Shown here one piece after another: positions 17,452 through 24,731 of a stretch of 35,277 bases of DNA; positions within the stretch are counted from its first letter, which is position 1, and every line of letters starts with the position of its first letter. The DNA lies in assembly GCA_001898825.1 (NCBI GenBank), contig MKVK01000055.1, positions 1 through 35,277 on the forward strand, given 5' to 3'. The stretch comes from Magnetospirillum sp. 64-120. Lineage in GTDB: Bacteria; Pseudomonadota; Alphaproteobacteria; Rhodospirillales; Magnetospirillaceae. The notes below the pieces were generated by a model. That model was not told the DNA's origin, ran no database searches, and was given only the letters and a program-made list of their open reading frames with translations. Position numbers and translations under genes: made by a program.

Positions 17452-17631
17452 ATGACCGAGCATCAGCACGACGAATTCCACCATTGCCCCGCCTGCAACA
17501 GCCGCACCCGCCACCGGGTCAGCCGCGACCGCAAGCTGGCCCCGGTGCTATGGTGCCAGCGCTGCTTCCATGTCCATATGGAAACCGATATTCCGGCATC
17601 CCGTCAGGAACAGGCCCGACAGGTGGCGTAA
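17452..17631 (+). CDS. Small zinc-ribbon-like protein of unknown function
   Basis: This 59-residue, His-rich, basic protein has two Cys pairs, HHCPACNSR (about residues 14-22) and LWCQRCFHVH (about 37-46). They sit about 20 residues apart, which fits a single zinc-binding ribbon. I start at the ATG at 17452; the frame is open upstream over the pump gene only by overlap. It lies 74 bases after the RND gene and ends three bases before the convergent isomerase gene. I do not recognise a specific family; RNA, DNA or protein binding are all possible. Confidence 0.6.
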   Translation: MTEHQHDEFHHCPACNSRTRHRVSRDRKLAPVLWCQRCFHVHMETDIPASRQEQARQVA

Positions 17632-17634
17632 GGA

Positions 17635-18273
17635 TCACTCGTAATCCGGCTGGTTTTCCGGGGCGGCCCGAGTAAAGGCGTCCAAGGCCTCGCAACGCTG
17701 GGTGATGGCCGTGATCTTCGGCAGAACCGACAGGTCGCATTTGAAGCGCCGGGCGTTGAACACCTGGGGCACCAGACAGCAATCGGCCAGCCCCGGCTGG
17801 TCGCCGTGACAGAACGCACCCTCGCCGCTCAGCATGTCTTCCACCGCCGCCAGACCGGTCTGTATCCAGTGGCGGTACCAGGCGTCCTTGCCGTCCTGGT
17901 CGACGCCCAAGCGGCCACCCAGATATTGCAGCACCCGCAGATTGTTGATGGGGTGGATGTCGCAGGCGATGGCCTGGGCGATGGCCCGCACCCTGGCGCG
18001 GCCCAGCGGGTCGGCGGGCAGCAAGGGCGGGTTGGGGTGGGTTTCGTCCAGATATTCCATGATGGCCAAAGACTGGGTCAGCACTTGCCCGTCCACTTCC
18101 AGCGCCGGCACCAAACCTTGGGGATTAAGCGCCAGGTATTCGGGCTTTTTCTGCTGGCCGCCTTCCTTGACCAGATGCACCGGCACCGCGTCGTAGTCCA
18201 GCCCCTTCAGGTTCAGCGCGATGCGCACCCGATAGGCCGCCGACGAGCGGAAATAGGTGTAAAGCCGCATCAT
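17635..18273 (-). CDS. maiA: Maleylacetoacetate isomerase-like glutathione S-transferase (zeta class)
   Basis: This 212-residue GST-fold enzyme starts MRLYTYFRSSAAYRVRIALN, including the SSAAYRVR catalytic motif of zeta-class MaiA proteins. A thioredoxin-like domain (1-80, with the glutathione-binding cis-Pro in LVPAL and QSLAI) precedes the helical domain, which contains IACDIHPINNLRVLQYL, diagnostic for MaiA. It should isomerise maleylacetoacetate (homogentisate route) or maleylpyruvate (gentisate route) with glutathione. Its start overlaps the stop of the FAH-type gene (ATGATG), so either of two ATGs may be used. It is last in the operon. Confidence 0.9.
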   Translation of the reverse strand: MMRLYTYFRSSAAYRVRIALNLKGLDYDAVPVHLVKEGGQQKKPEYLALNPQGLVPALEVDGQVLTQSLAIMEYLDETHPNPPLLPADPLGRARVRAIAQAIACDIHPINNLRVLQYLGGRLGVDQDGKDAWYRHWIQTGLAAVEDMLSGEGAFCHGDQPGLADCCLVPQVFNARRFKCDLSVLPKITAITQRCEALDAFTRAAPENQPDYE

Positions 18274-19280
18274 CGGCGTGTCACCACCTGATCGATGGCG
18301 CCGAAGATCGACACCCCCTGCCCGTCCTTCATGTCGATAACCACACGGTCGCCGAACTTCAAAAAGCCGGTTTTGGGCGCACCCGATTCGATGGTTTCGT
18401 ACATGCGGACCTCGGCGATGCAGCAATAGCCGACGCCGCCGTTGTCGATGCTGGACCCCCACAGGTCGCCCTGCTTGTTGGACACCGTGCCCGAACCGAT
18501 GATGGACCCGGCTTCCAGGTCGCGGGTCTTGGCCAGATGCGCCACCAGCTGCGGGAAGGTGAAGGTCATGTCCTGGCCCGCATTGGGTCGGCCGAAGGGC
18601 TTTTGGTTGATGGTCACTTCCAGCGGCAGCGACACTTTTTCGCCGTCCCAGGCGGCACCCAGCTCGTCGGGGGTGACGGCGACGGGGGAAAAAGCGCTGG
18701 CCGGCTTGGACTGCACGAAGCCGAAGCCCTTGGCCAGTTCGGCCGGGATCAGGTTGCGCAACGACACGTCGTTGACCAGCAGCAGCAGACGGATGGATTT
18801 GGCCGCCTGTTCGACACTGGCCCCCATGGGAAGATCACCGGTGATCACCGCCACTTCGGCTTCCAGGTCGATGCCCCAGTCTTCCGACAGGGCGAAGATG
18901 GGGTCGCACGGACCGACGAAGGAATCCGAGCCGCCCTGGTACATCAGCGGGTCGGTGTGGAATTCCGGCGGCAGGGTCGCCCCGCGCGCTTTACGCACCA
19001 ATTCCACGTGATTGATATAAGCCGAGCCATCGGCCCATTGATAAGCCCTGGGTAAAGGCGAATGGCAGGCGGCGGGGTCAAAAGACAGGGCGTCCACATA
19101 ACCGCCGGCGTTCAGAGAATTGGACACCGCCTGCAATTTCGGCAAAGCCGCGTCCCAGTCGTCCAGGGCCGCCTGCAAGGTGGTGGCGATGTCGGGGACG
19201 GCGACGCAACGGGACAGGTCGCGGCTGACCACCACCAGGGTACCGTCACGGCCGCCTTGCTTCAGGGATGCAAGCTTCAT
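18270..19280 (-). CDS. Fumarylacetoacetate hydrolase family protein
   Basis: This 336-residue C-C bond hydrolase should cleave fumarylacetoacetate (to fumarate and acetoacetate) or fumarylpyruvate. The FAH core is seen from DWGIDLEAEVAVITGDLP, which carries the metal-binding acids (about residues 133-150). It continues through NDVSLRNLIP and GFGFVQSKPASAFSP to GSGTVSNKQGD near 268. This shorter one-domain-plus-cap type differs from the roughly 420-residue eukaryote-like FahA, so the exact substrate is open. It is translationally coupled to the isomerase. A 63-base palindromic repeat separates it from the upstream DUF2783 gene. Confidence 0.88.
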   Translation of the reverse strand: MKLASLKQGGRDGTLVVVSRDLSRCVAVPDIATTLQAALDDWDAALPKLQAVSNSLNAGGYVDALSFDPAACHSPLPRAYQWADGSAYINHVELVRKARGATLPPEFHTDPLMYQGGSDSFVGPCDPIFALSEDWGIDLEAEVAVITGDLPMGASVEQAAKSIRLLLLVNDVSLRNLIPAELAKGFGFVQSKPASAFSPVAVTPDELGAAWDGEKVSLPLEVTINQKPFGRPNAGQDMTFTFPQLVAHLAKTRDLEAGSIIGSGTVSNKQGDLWGSSIDNGGVGYCCIAEVRMYETIESGAPKTGFLKFGDRVVIDMKDGQGVSIFGAIDQVVTRR

Positions 19281-19316
19281 CGAGGGACCTTTCGTCGTCT
19301 TATGTTTAAACCACAG

Positions 19317-19379
19317 CCGTCATGCCCGGGCTTGACCCGGGCATCCAGTGGACCACCGGGTCAAGCCCGGTGGTGACGG
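19317..19379. repeat. REP-like palindromic intergenic repeat inside the catabolic operon
   Basis: Two hairpins, GCCCGGG-cttga-CCCGGGC and ACCGGG-tcaag-CCCGGT, lie between outer arms CCGTCA and TGACGG. A related GGGCTTGACCCGG hairpin occurs at 35080-35093. Such elements are dispersed and non-coding. Placed between two operon genes, this one could form a strong mRNA hairpin that lowers expression of the FAH and isomerase genes. Confidence 0.75.
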
Positions 19380-19389
19380 AAAAAAACAC

Positions 19390-19614
19390 CTAAACGTCTT
19401 CGCGGGCGGCCTTCAGCGCCTCGGCCAACACGTCCATGTCGCCGATATGGTTGGCCAGCAGCAAGATCAGCTTGGCGTTGACCATGTTGCTTTGCTCGTC
19501 CGACAGGTCGCGATGGGTGTCGATCAGCAATTCATAGAAATCGTCATTGGGGCTGAAATCGCGGAAATAGCGCTTCCCGGACTTATAGAAATTGGGTGTC
19601 GTGATCAGCGACAT
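19390..19614 (-). CDS. DUF2783 domain protein
   Basis: This 74-residue soluble protein starts MSLITTPNFYKSGKRYFRDF and continues with DFYELLIDTHRDLSDEQSNM and a helical LILLLANHIGDMDVLAEAL. The pattern fits DUF2783, a small family typically encoded next to FAD-dependent aromatic monooxygenases. Here it begins 13 bases after the monooxygenase stop, behind GGGAGA. The obvious guess is an accessory or stabilising subunit, but no activity is known to me. The open frame upstream of this ATG only overlaps the monooxygenase. Confidence 0.8.
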   Translation of the reverse strand: MSLITTPNFYKSGKRYFRDFSPNDDFYELLIDTHRDLSDEQSNMVNAKLILLLANHIGDMDVLAEALKAAREDV

Positions 19615-19627
19615 GACAGGTCTCCCG

Positions 19628-21280
19628 TTAAGCGTTGCAGGTGGCGCGCGCCAAGGCGGCGCGGATGGCGGCGGCGTCGAAGGACCGCCACCGCGCGGCC
19701 ACGTGCTGGTCGGGACGCACCAGCCAGGTGCTGCCCGGCTTGGCGTCATAGGTCTTGGCGAAGGTGCCGCGCACGTCTTCGAACGCGGTCATGCCCTGGG
19801 GCGCCTTGCCCCCCGCCGGCACCACCGCGATGGTGGTGACAGGAATGGGCAGACCGGCCAGTTCCGCCGCCGCCGTCGGCGCTTGATCGGGGGCATAGAC
19901 CAAGGCGACGAACTTGTTGCCGACGTTGTCCAGCAACCAGCTGTCCTGGCCCGCCACCGTGATGGAGGCGTCGTCCATGGGGGCGCCGGGGACCATGTCG
20001 CCGGCGAAGGCGTCGCGGTCAGGCGTGTTCAGGGCCGATTCCGTATAGAAGCACGGCACCGACAGACGACCGGAATTGACCAGGGCGCGGGCGAAGGAAT
20101 GCTTGCGCGCCAGGTTCAGGGTGGCGTTCCTGAAGGTCAGGCTGGTCTTGGATTTCGGCGTGATGAAGTCGGTGGAGCGGGTCGAGTTCATCAGGTTCTC
20201 GTCGGCACCCCAGGTCCGCTCGGCACTGTAGGTGTCGAGCAACGATTCGGGGGCCTTGCCGTCCATCACCAGCTTCAGCTTCCAGATCAGGTTGTCGGTG
20301 TCCTGGATGCCGGAATTGGCGCCCCGCGCCCCGAAGGGCGAAACCTGGTGGGCGCAGTCGCCGACGAAGAACACCCGGCCGTGGCGGAACTCGTTCATGC
20401 GGCGGCACTGGAAGGTGTAGACGCTGACCCATTCCAGTTCGAACGGGCGGTCGTCACCCAGCATGGCCTTGATGCGGGGAATGACGTTTTCCGGCTTCTT
20501 TTCTTCTTCCGGGTCGGCCTGCCAGCCCAGCTGGAAGTCGATGCGCCAGCAATTATCCGACTGACGGTGCAGCAGAACCGACTGACCGGGATGGAACGGC
20601 GGATCGAACCAGAACCAGCGTTCCGGCGGGAACTCGGCTTCCATCACCACGTCGGCGATCAGGAAGCGGTCCATGAAGATCTTGCCGTCGATGTCCAGAT
20701 GCAGCATGGAACGGATGGGTGAACGCGCCCCGTCGGCGACGATCAGCCAGTCGGTTTCCAGGGTATAGAACCCGTCGGGGGTCTGCACCTTGACGGTGAC
20801 CTTGTCGTCAGCCGGCTCGACGCCGACAACCTTGTTCTTCCAGCACAGCTCGACATTGTCGAAGGCCTTCAGACGCTCGATCTCGTATTCTTCCAGATAA
20901 TATTGCTGCAGGTTGATCATGCCCGGCCGCTTCTGGTCGGCATTGGGCTTCAGGTTGAAGTTGTAGACCTCTTGGCTTTGGAAGAAGGTGCGGCCCACGT
21001 TCCAGCTGACGCCCTTGTTCACCACCGGGTCGCCGACCCCCAGACGATCCAGCACTTCCAGGGCGCGCTTGGCGTAACACACGCCGCGCGAACCGACGGA
21101 AACGGTGTCGTCGTCATCCAAGATCACCACCGGCACGCCCTGTTGGGCCAAGTCAATGGCGGCGGCCATGCCCACCGGGCCGGCACCGACGACGACGGCC
21201 GGATAACGCGGAACCTTGCTTCCGCCCGCCCCCGTGGGCAGGCGGAAGTCGAACTTCGGGTATGAATAGGTCTTCAGCAC
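19628..21280 (-). CDS. FAD-dependent aromatic monooxygenase (MhpA/PheA/TfdB-like)
   Basis: This 550-residue flavoprotein hydroxylase should use NAD(P)H and O2 to hydroxylate an aromatic ring. The FAD dinucleotide fold is VVGAGPVGMAAAIDLAQQG (G32, G34, G37). The NAD(P)H-linked DG stretch is LIVADGARSPIR, and the second FAD motif is VGDCAHQVSPFGARG (about 306-320). A C-terminal thioredoxin-like domain (about 430-545) is typical of the class. The GTG start at 21280 follows GGGAGGAG. The downstream FAH and MaiA types suggest the product is a dihydroxy ring compound such as homogentisate or gentisate, as for 3-hydroxyphenylacetate or 3-hydroxybenzoate 6-hydroxylases. Substrate unproven. Confidence 0.88.
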   Translation of the reverse strand: MLKTYSYPKFDFRLPTGAGGSKVPRYPAVVVGAGPVGMAAAIDLAQQGVPVVILDDDDTVSVGSRGVCYAKRALEVLDRLGVGDPVVNKGVSWNVGRTFFQSQEVYNFNLKPNADQKRPGMINLQQYYLEEYEIERLKAFDNVELCWKNKVVGVEPADDKVTVKVQTPDGFYTLETDWLIVADGARSPIRSMLHLDIDGKIFMDRFLIADVVMEAEFPPERWFWFDPPFHPGQSVLLHRQSDNCWRIDFQLGWQADPEEEKKPENVIPRIKAMLGDDRPFELEWVSVYTFQCRRMNEFRHGRVFFVGDCAHQVSPFGARGANSGIQDTDNLIWKLKLVMDGKAPESLLDTYSAERTWGADENLMNSTRSTDFITPKSKTSLTFRNATLNLARKHSFARALVNSGRLSVPCFYTESALNTPDRDAFAGDMVPGAPMDDASITVAGQDSWLLDNVGNKFVALVYAPDQAPTAAAELAGLPIPVTTIAVVPAGGKAPQGMTAFEDVRGTFAKTYDAKPGSTWLVRPDQHVAARWRSFDAAAIRAALARATCNA

Positions 21281-21334
21281 GGTACTCTCCTCCCTATGGA
21301 TTTAGCGCCCGGGGTTGCCCCCCAGTTGTCGCTC

Positions 21335-22300
21335 TCAACCCTCTTTTTGCAGCGCCGCCCACATTTCCTTGTCGCGTTCGGCCGTCCAGATGCGCGGATG
21401 GTCGATGCCGCGGGCCTCGTCAAAGGCGCGGCTGACGTCGAAAGGCAGGCAGTGTTCATAAATGAAGACATGGCCGAACTTGGGGTCCATGGCCTGACGC
21501 ACATGCTTCATGGCGCCGAACAGGTCCAGGCCCATGCCCACCGCTTCCTCGGCCGACTTGTAAAGGGTGCCGACGAAGTCGGACGTGTAGTCCAGCCCCT
21601 TGGCCACCTCAGCGGGATTGGTCAGGGCCGGGCCGCGGCCGGGGATCAGCTTTTCGGCGCCGAGCGCGCGGATGGCGGCCAAAGTCTGCGGCCACTGGCG
21701 CAGATGGGCGTCGCCGGTATAGCAAGCGGCTTCGCACTCCACCAGATCGCCCGAGAACAGCACCTTTTCGCCCGGCAGCCAGACCACGGTGTCGCCCTTG
21801 GTGTGACCGGCACCCAGATGCATGATCTGCACTTCCAGCTTGCCCATGTGAAGGGTCATCTTTTCCTGGAACACCAGGGTCGGCCAAGTCAGGCCGGGCA
21901 CCGTCTCGAAATTCTGGAACAGACGCGGGAAGCGGTCGTATTCCGACTTCATGTCGTGTTCGCCGCGTTCGACGATCAGGTCATAGGTGCCTTGGCTGGC
22001 GATCACCTGCTGGCAGCCTTCCTCGAAATAGGCGGAAGCGCCCAGCACGCGCACGGCGTGATAATGCGACAGCACCACATACTTGATCGGCTTGTCGGTC
22101 ACCTTGCGGATTTCGGCGATCAGACGCTTGGCCATCACCGGGGTGGCGAGCGCGTCGACGATCAGCACGCCGTCGTCGCCGATCACCACGCCGGCATTGG
22201 GATCACCCTCGGCGGTATAGCCCCAGGCGTGCTCGGACAATTGGGTGAAGGTGGTCTTCTTTTCTTCCAGATCGGCCACCGAGGCGAATTGCTTGCTCAT
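21335..22300 (-). CDS. Metallo-beta-lactamase-fold protein with incomplete HxHxDH motif
   Basis: This 321-residue protein is the first gene of the catabolic operon. The MBL fold is clear: GVVIGDDGVLIVDA (about 37-50), LSHYHAVRV (78-85), GAGHTKGDTVVW (163-174) and LFSGDLVE (181-188). The canonical HxHxDH reads H79-Y-H81-A-V83-R84 here. The Asp and third His that bind the second metal are therefore missing, while H166 and D185 are kept. It may bind a single metal or act as a lactonase, hydrolase or oxygenase-like enzyme. Operon position suggests it acts on an intermediate of the aromatic pathway, perhaps in place of an expected step. Function not recognised. Confidence 0.85.
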   Translation of the reverse strand: MSKQFASVADLEEKKTTFTQLSEHAWGYTAEGDPNAGVVIGDDGVLIVDALATPVMAKRLIAEIRKVTDKPIKYVVLSHYHAVRVLGASAYFEEGCQQVIASQGTYDLIVERGEHDMKSEYDRFPRLFQNFETVPGLTWPTLVFQEKMTLHMGKLEVQIMHLGAGHTKGDTVVWLPGEKVLFSGDLVECEAACYTGDAHLRQWPQTLAAIRALGAEKLIPGRGPALTNPAEVAKGLDYTSDFVGTLYKSAEEAVGMGLDLFGAMKHVRQAMDPKFGHVFIYEHCLPFDVSRAFDEARGIDHPRIWTAERDKEMWAALQKEG

Positions 22301-22377
22301 GAAATGCTGTCTCCGTCATCCCCATGGGGTCATGGCCGGAATTCTGAAATATGGAATCAGTTCCGTCAATAGGAAAC

Positions 22378-22388
22378 GCATTGCAGCA
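22378..22388. promoter_or_regulatory. TGC-rich word shared with the phasin promoter
   Basis: GCATTGCAGCA lies 78-88 bases upstream of the MBL-fold gene. It is identical to 13079-13089 upstream of the phasin gene. It could be an operator for a PhaR-like or other shared regulator. Nearby, GGAA (22338-22341) and TTCC (22361-22364) flank an AT-rich stretch that may hold the promoter. Inference only. Confidence 0.35.
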
Positions 22389-22410
22389 TTGTTTGACGTC
22401 AGCCGGACGG

Positions 22411-23127
22411 TCACGTCAAAAGCAGATGCACCCCGATCGCGAACAGGAAGACGAACAACACGCGGCGGAAAACCAGCGGCGGCACCCGGTGACGCAACCA
22501 TGCGCCCAGGACCATGCCGCCCAGGGCCGGCACCGTCGCCGCCAGCGACAAGATCAGATGCGACAGCCCCATGCTGCCCTGGCTTCCCAACATCACCGCC
22601 AGGGATGCCGAAGACAGGGTGAAGCAAAGACCCAAAGCCTGAACCATCTGTACCGGCGGCAGGCGCAGCGCCTGCAGAAAGGGAACAGACGGCAGCACGA
22701 ACACCCCGGTCAGCGCGCTAAGCACACCGGTCAACACCCCCACCGGGGCGGCCAGCCAGGCCTCCAGCCGGGGCGGCAGCACCATCGTCACCTCCAACAG
22801 GCCCAGCATGGCGTAAAGCATCAACGCTTCCGCCAGAACCAGCCGGGCCAAATGGGGATCGGGTCGCCATTGCCCGCCCCAGACGGTGCCGACGACGATG
22901 CCGGCCAAAAGCGGCCACAGCCGCCGCGCCAGGGAAATCAGCGCCCCACCGCGCAGGGCCTGCCAGACATTGGTCAGGAAAGCGGGCACCACCACCAGGG
23001 CGGCAGCTTCCGCCGGCGGCACGAACACCCCCATCAGGGCGATCCCCACCGTGGGCAGGCCCAGGCCGCTCAGGCCTTTGACCGCACCGGCCACAACGAA
23101 CACGCAAAGAATCAGAAGTGTTTCCAT
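22411..23127 (-). CDS. TauE/SafE-family sulfite/organic anion exporter
   Basis: This 238-residue membrane protein has about eight hydrophobic helices. The first, METLLILCVFVVAGAVKGLS, leads into GLGLPTVGIALMGVF, the conserved N-terminal half motif of TauE/SafE. The family exports sulfite, sulfoacetate or other small organic anions. I start at the ATG at 23127; an in-frame ATG eight codons upstream has no visible Shine-Dalgarno. It is divergent from a LysR gene 80 bases away. The 110-base gap to the MBL gene, with its own regulatory word, suggests separate transcription. Confidence 0.88.
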   Translation of the reverse strand: METLLILCVFVVAGAVKGLSGLGLPTVGIALMGVFVPPAEAAALVVVPAFLTNVWQALRGGALISLARRLWPLLAGIVVGTVWGGQWRPDPHLARLVLAEALMLYAMLGLLEVTMVLPPRLEAWLAAPVGVLTGVLSALTGVFVLPSVPFLQALRLPPVQMVQALGLCFTLSSASLAVMLGSQGSMGLSHLILSLAATVPALGGMVLGAWLRHRVPPLVFRRVLFVFLFAIGVHLLLT

Positions 23128-23207
23128 CAGCCCACGGTGCCGCTGGCCCATGACTTTTGAAAGATGCTATTGATGGAATATTATTTTGATTTTTCCGATG
23201 GCTGAAA

Positions 23208-24098
23208 ATGCGCTTCGACCCCGCCGACCTCCGCCTGTTCCTGAACGTGGTGCTGACCGGCTCCATCGGTGCCGGGGCCGAACGCAGCCACCTGTCGGCG
23301 GCAGCGGCCAGCACCCGGTTGCGCGGCATGGAAGAAGCCTTGGGCACCAGATTGCTGGAACGCAAACGCCGCGGCGTTGAAACCACCGCCGCCGGCCGGG
23401 TCCTGGAAGGCCACGCCCGCCTGATCCTCAGCCAACTTGATTCCATGCAGGCGGAATTGTCGGAATACGCCCAGGGCCGGCGCGGCCGGATCCGCCTGAT
23501 GTGCAACACCGTCACCCTGGTCGAGTTCCTGCCCCAGGCCCTGGGGCCGTTCCTGGCCGCCCACCCCGAGGTGGACGTGGACATCGAGGAACAGCCCAGC
23601 CGCCGTATCGTCGCCGCCATCGCCGACGGCCTGGCTGATATCGGCATCGCCGCCTATGCGGTGGCGACGCCACGGCTGGAAACCCGGCTGTTCCGCCATG
23701 ACCGACTGGTGGTGGTCGCCGCCCCCGGCCACCCCTTGGCCGACCGCGCCGCCGTCGCCTTCGCCGAAGTGCTGGACCACGATCTGGTGGGCTTGGGCGC
23801 CGACAGCGCCATCCAGGATCTGCTGACCAGCCACGCGGCGCAAGCCGGCCGTCCCATGCGGCTGCGCACCCGCCTGCGCACCTTTGCCGGCATCTGCGAA
23901 CTGGCCGCCCTGGGTGTCGGAGCGGCGGTGGTGCCCCAAGCGGCGGCACAACGGGCCAAGGCTCGGGTGGATTTGACGTCAATCCCGCTGACCGATCCTT
24001 GGGCCAGCCGCGACCTGATGGTCTGCGTCAAAAGCCACAAAGTCCTGCCGCCCTTGGTCAAGGCCCTGCTGGACACCCTGGCCACACCAACACCATAG
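23208..24098 (+). CDS. LysR-family transcriptional regulator
   Basis: This 296-residue regulator has an N-terminal winged HTH (about residues 4-62: GAGAERSHLSAAAASTRLRG, then ALGTRLLERKRRGVETTAAG) and a periplasmic-binding-like effector domain (about 90-290). The ATG at 23208 gives the normal MRFDPADLRLFLNVV start. The 80-base AT-rich gap to the divergent TauE/SafE gene is the probable operator, so it likely controls that exporter. It might also act on the catabolic operon downstream of the exporter. Effector unknown. Confidence 0.9.
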   Translation: MRFDPADLRLFLNVVLTGSIGAGAERSHLSAAAASTRLRGMEEALGTRLLERKRRGVETTAAGRVLEGHARLILSQLDSMQAELSEYAQGRRGRIRLMCNTVTLVEFLPQALGPFLAAHPEVDVDIEEQPSRRIVAAIADGLADIGIAAYAVATPRLETRLFRHDRLVVVAAPGHPLADRAAVAFAEVLDHDLVGLGADSAIQDLLTSHAAQAGRPMRLRTRLRTFAGICELAALGVGAAVVPQAAAQRAKARVDLTSIPLTDPWASRDLMVCVKSHKVLPPLVKALLDTLATPTP

Positions 24099-24187
24099 CA
24101 AGAATCTTGATAAATTATCTCCCCCATAAAGAGCAATCCATGTACAGAATGCTCCCGCACATCAACGTGCTGACTTTTGGGGGAATC

Positions 24188-24688
24188 ATGAGCTGGATGA
24201 CTTTTCGCATGACCTTGCCCGCCGCCATCGTGGCGACCGTGACCGGCCTGACCATGACCACGGCGGCGAAACCGGCCCTGGCCTGTTCAAACGAATCCTT
24301 CATGGGGACGGTCTGCACCTTTGCTTTCAATTATTGCCCGCAAGGCTTTCTGCCCGCCAACGGGCAGATGCTCAGCATCAACGAGAACCCGGCACTTTAC
24401 AGCCTGCTGGGGACCACTTACGGCGGTGACGGACGCAGCACGTTCGCCCTGCCCGATTTCCGGGGACGCAGCCCGGTGGGCCAAGGCTCGGCCCCGGGCC
24501 TAAGCCAGGTCCAGTTGGGTCAACAGCGCGGACAGGAAAACATCACGCTGAAGCCGGCCAAGACCTTCAGCAAGGACGAAGGCGTGGGCGACTTCGCAGC
24601 GGTTCAAACCGTGCCGACCGTCCCGCCCCAATTGGGAGTGACCGTGTGCATCGTGAGCCAGGGCCTTTACCCGGTACGTCCGTATTAA
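24188..24688 (+). CDS. Secreted phage-tail-collar-domain protein
   Basis: This 166-residue protein has a clear signal peptide: MSWMTFRMTLP, a hydrophobic core and a cut near PALA-C (about residue 32). The mature part is a tail collar domain: MGTVCTFAFNYCPQGFLPANGQ, then LYSLLGTTYGGDGRSTFALPDFRGR. Similar single-domain proteins (microcystin-dependent-protein-like) usually lack a signal peptide and occur in clusters, so a lone exported copy is unusual. Four Cys in the mature part (33, 44, 51 and one near 155) could form disulfides in the periplasm. The ATG at 24188 follows GGGGGA; an ATG 16 codons upstream is less likely. Function unknown. Confidence 0.78.
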   Translation: MSWMTFRMTLPAAIVATVTGLTMTTAAKPALACSNESFMGTVCTFAFNYCPQGFLPANGQMLSINENPALYSLLGTTYGGDGRSTFALPDFRGRSPVGQGSAPGLSQVQLGQQRGQENITLKPAKTFSKDEGVGDFAAVQTVPTVPPQLGVTVCIVSQGLYPVRPY

Positions 24689-24700
24689 CCGATCGACACC

Positions 24701-24731
24701 GGAAAAGAAGGGTGCTCAGCCCTTCTTTTCC
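24701..24731. terminator. Bidirectional terminator between collar-domain gene and Rrf2 gene
   Basis: GGAAAAGAAGGG (24701-24712) pairs with CCCTTCTTTTCC (24720-24731) around a seven-base loop. The hairpin overlaps the last codons of the minus-strand Rrf2 gene and starts 12 bases after the collar gene stop. Confidence 0.8.

Noticed and set aside
22338-22364. GGAA...TTCC imperfect palindrome as an IclR operator
   Set aside because: Only the outer four bases and a short CTGA/TCAG pair match; too weak to support a specific regulator.
24107-24119. TTGATAAATTATC upstream of the collar-domain gene as an FNR site
   Set aside because: The spacing between half-sites is five and the right half is incomplete, so it does not fit TTGAT-N4-ATCAA.
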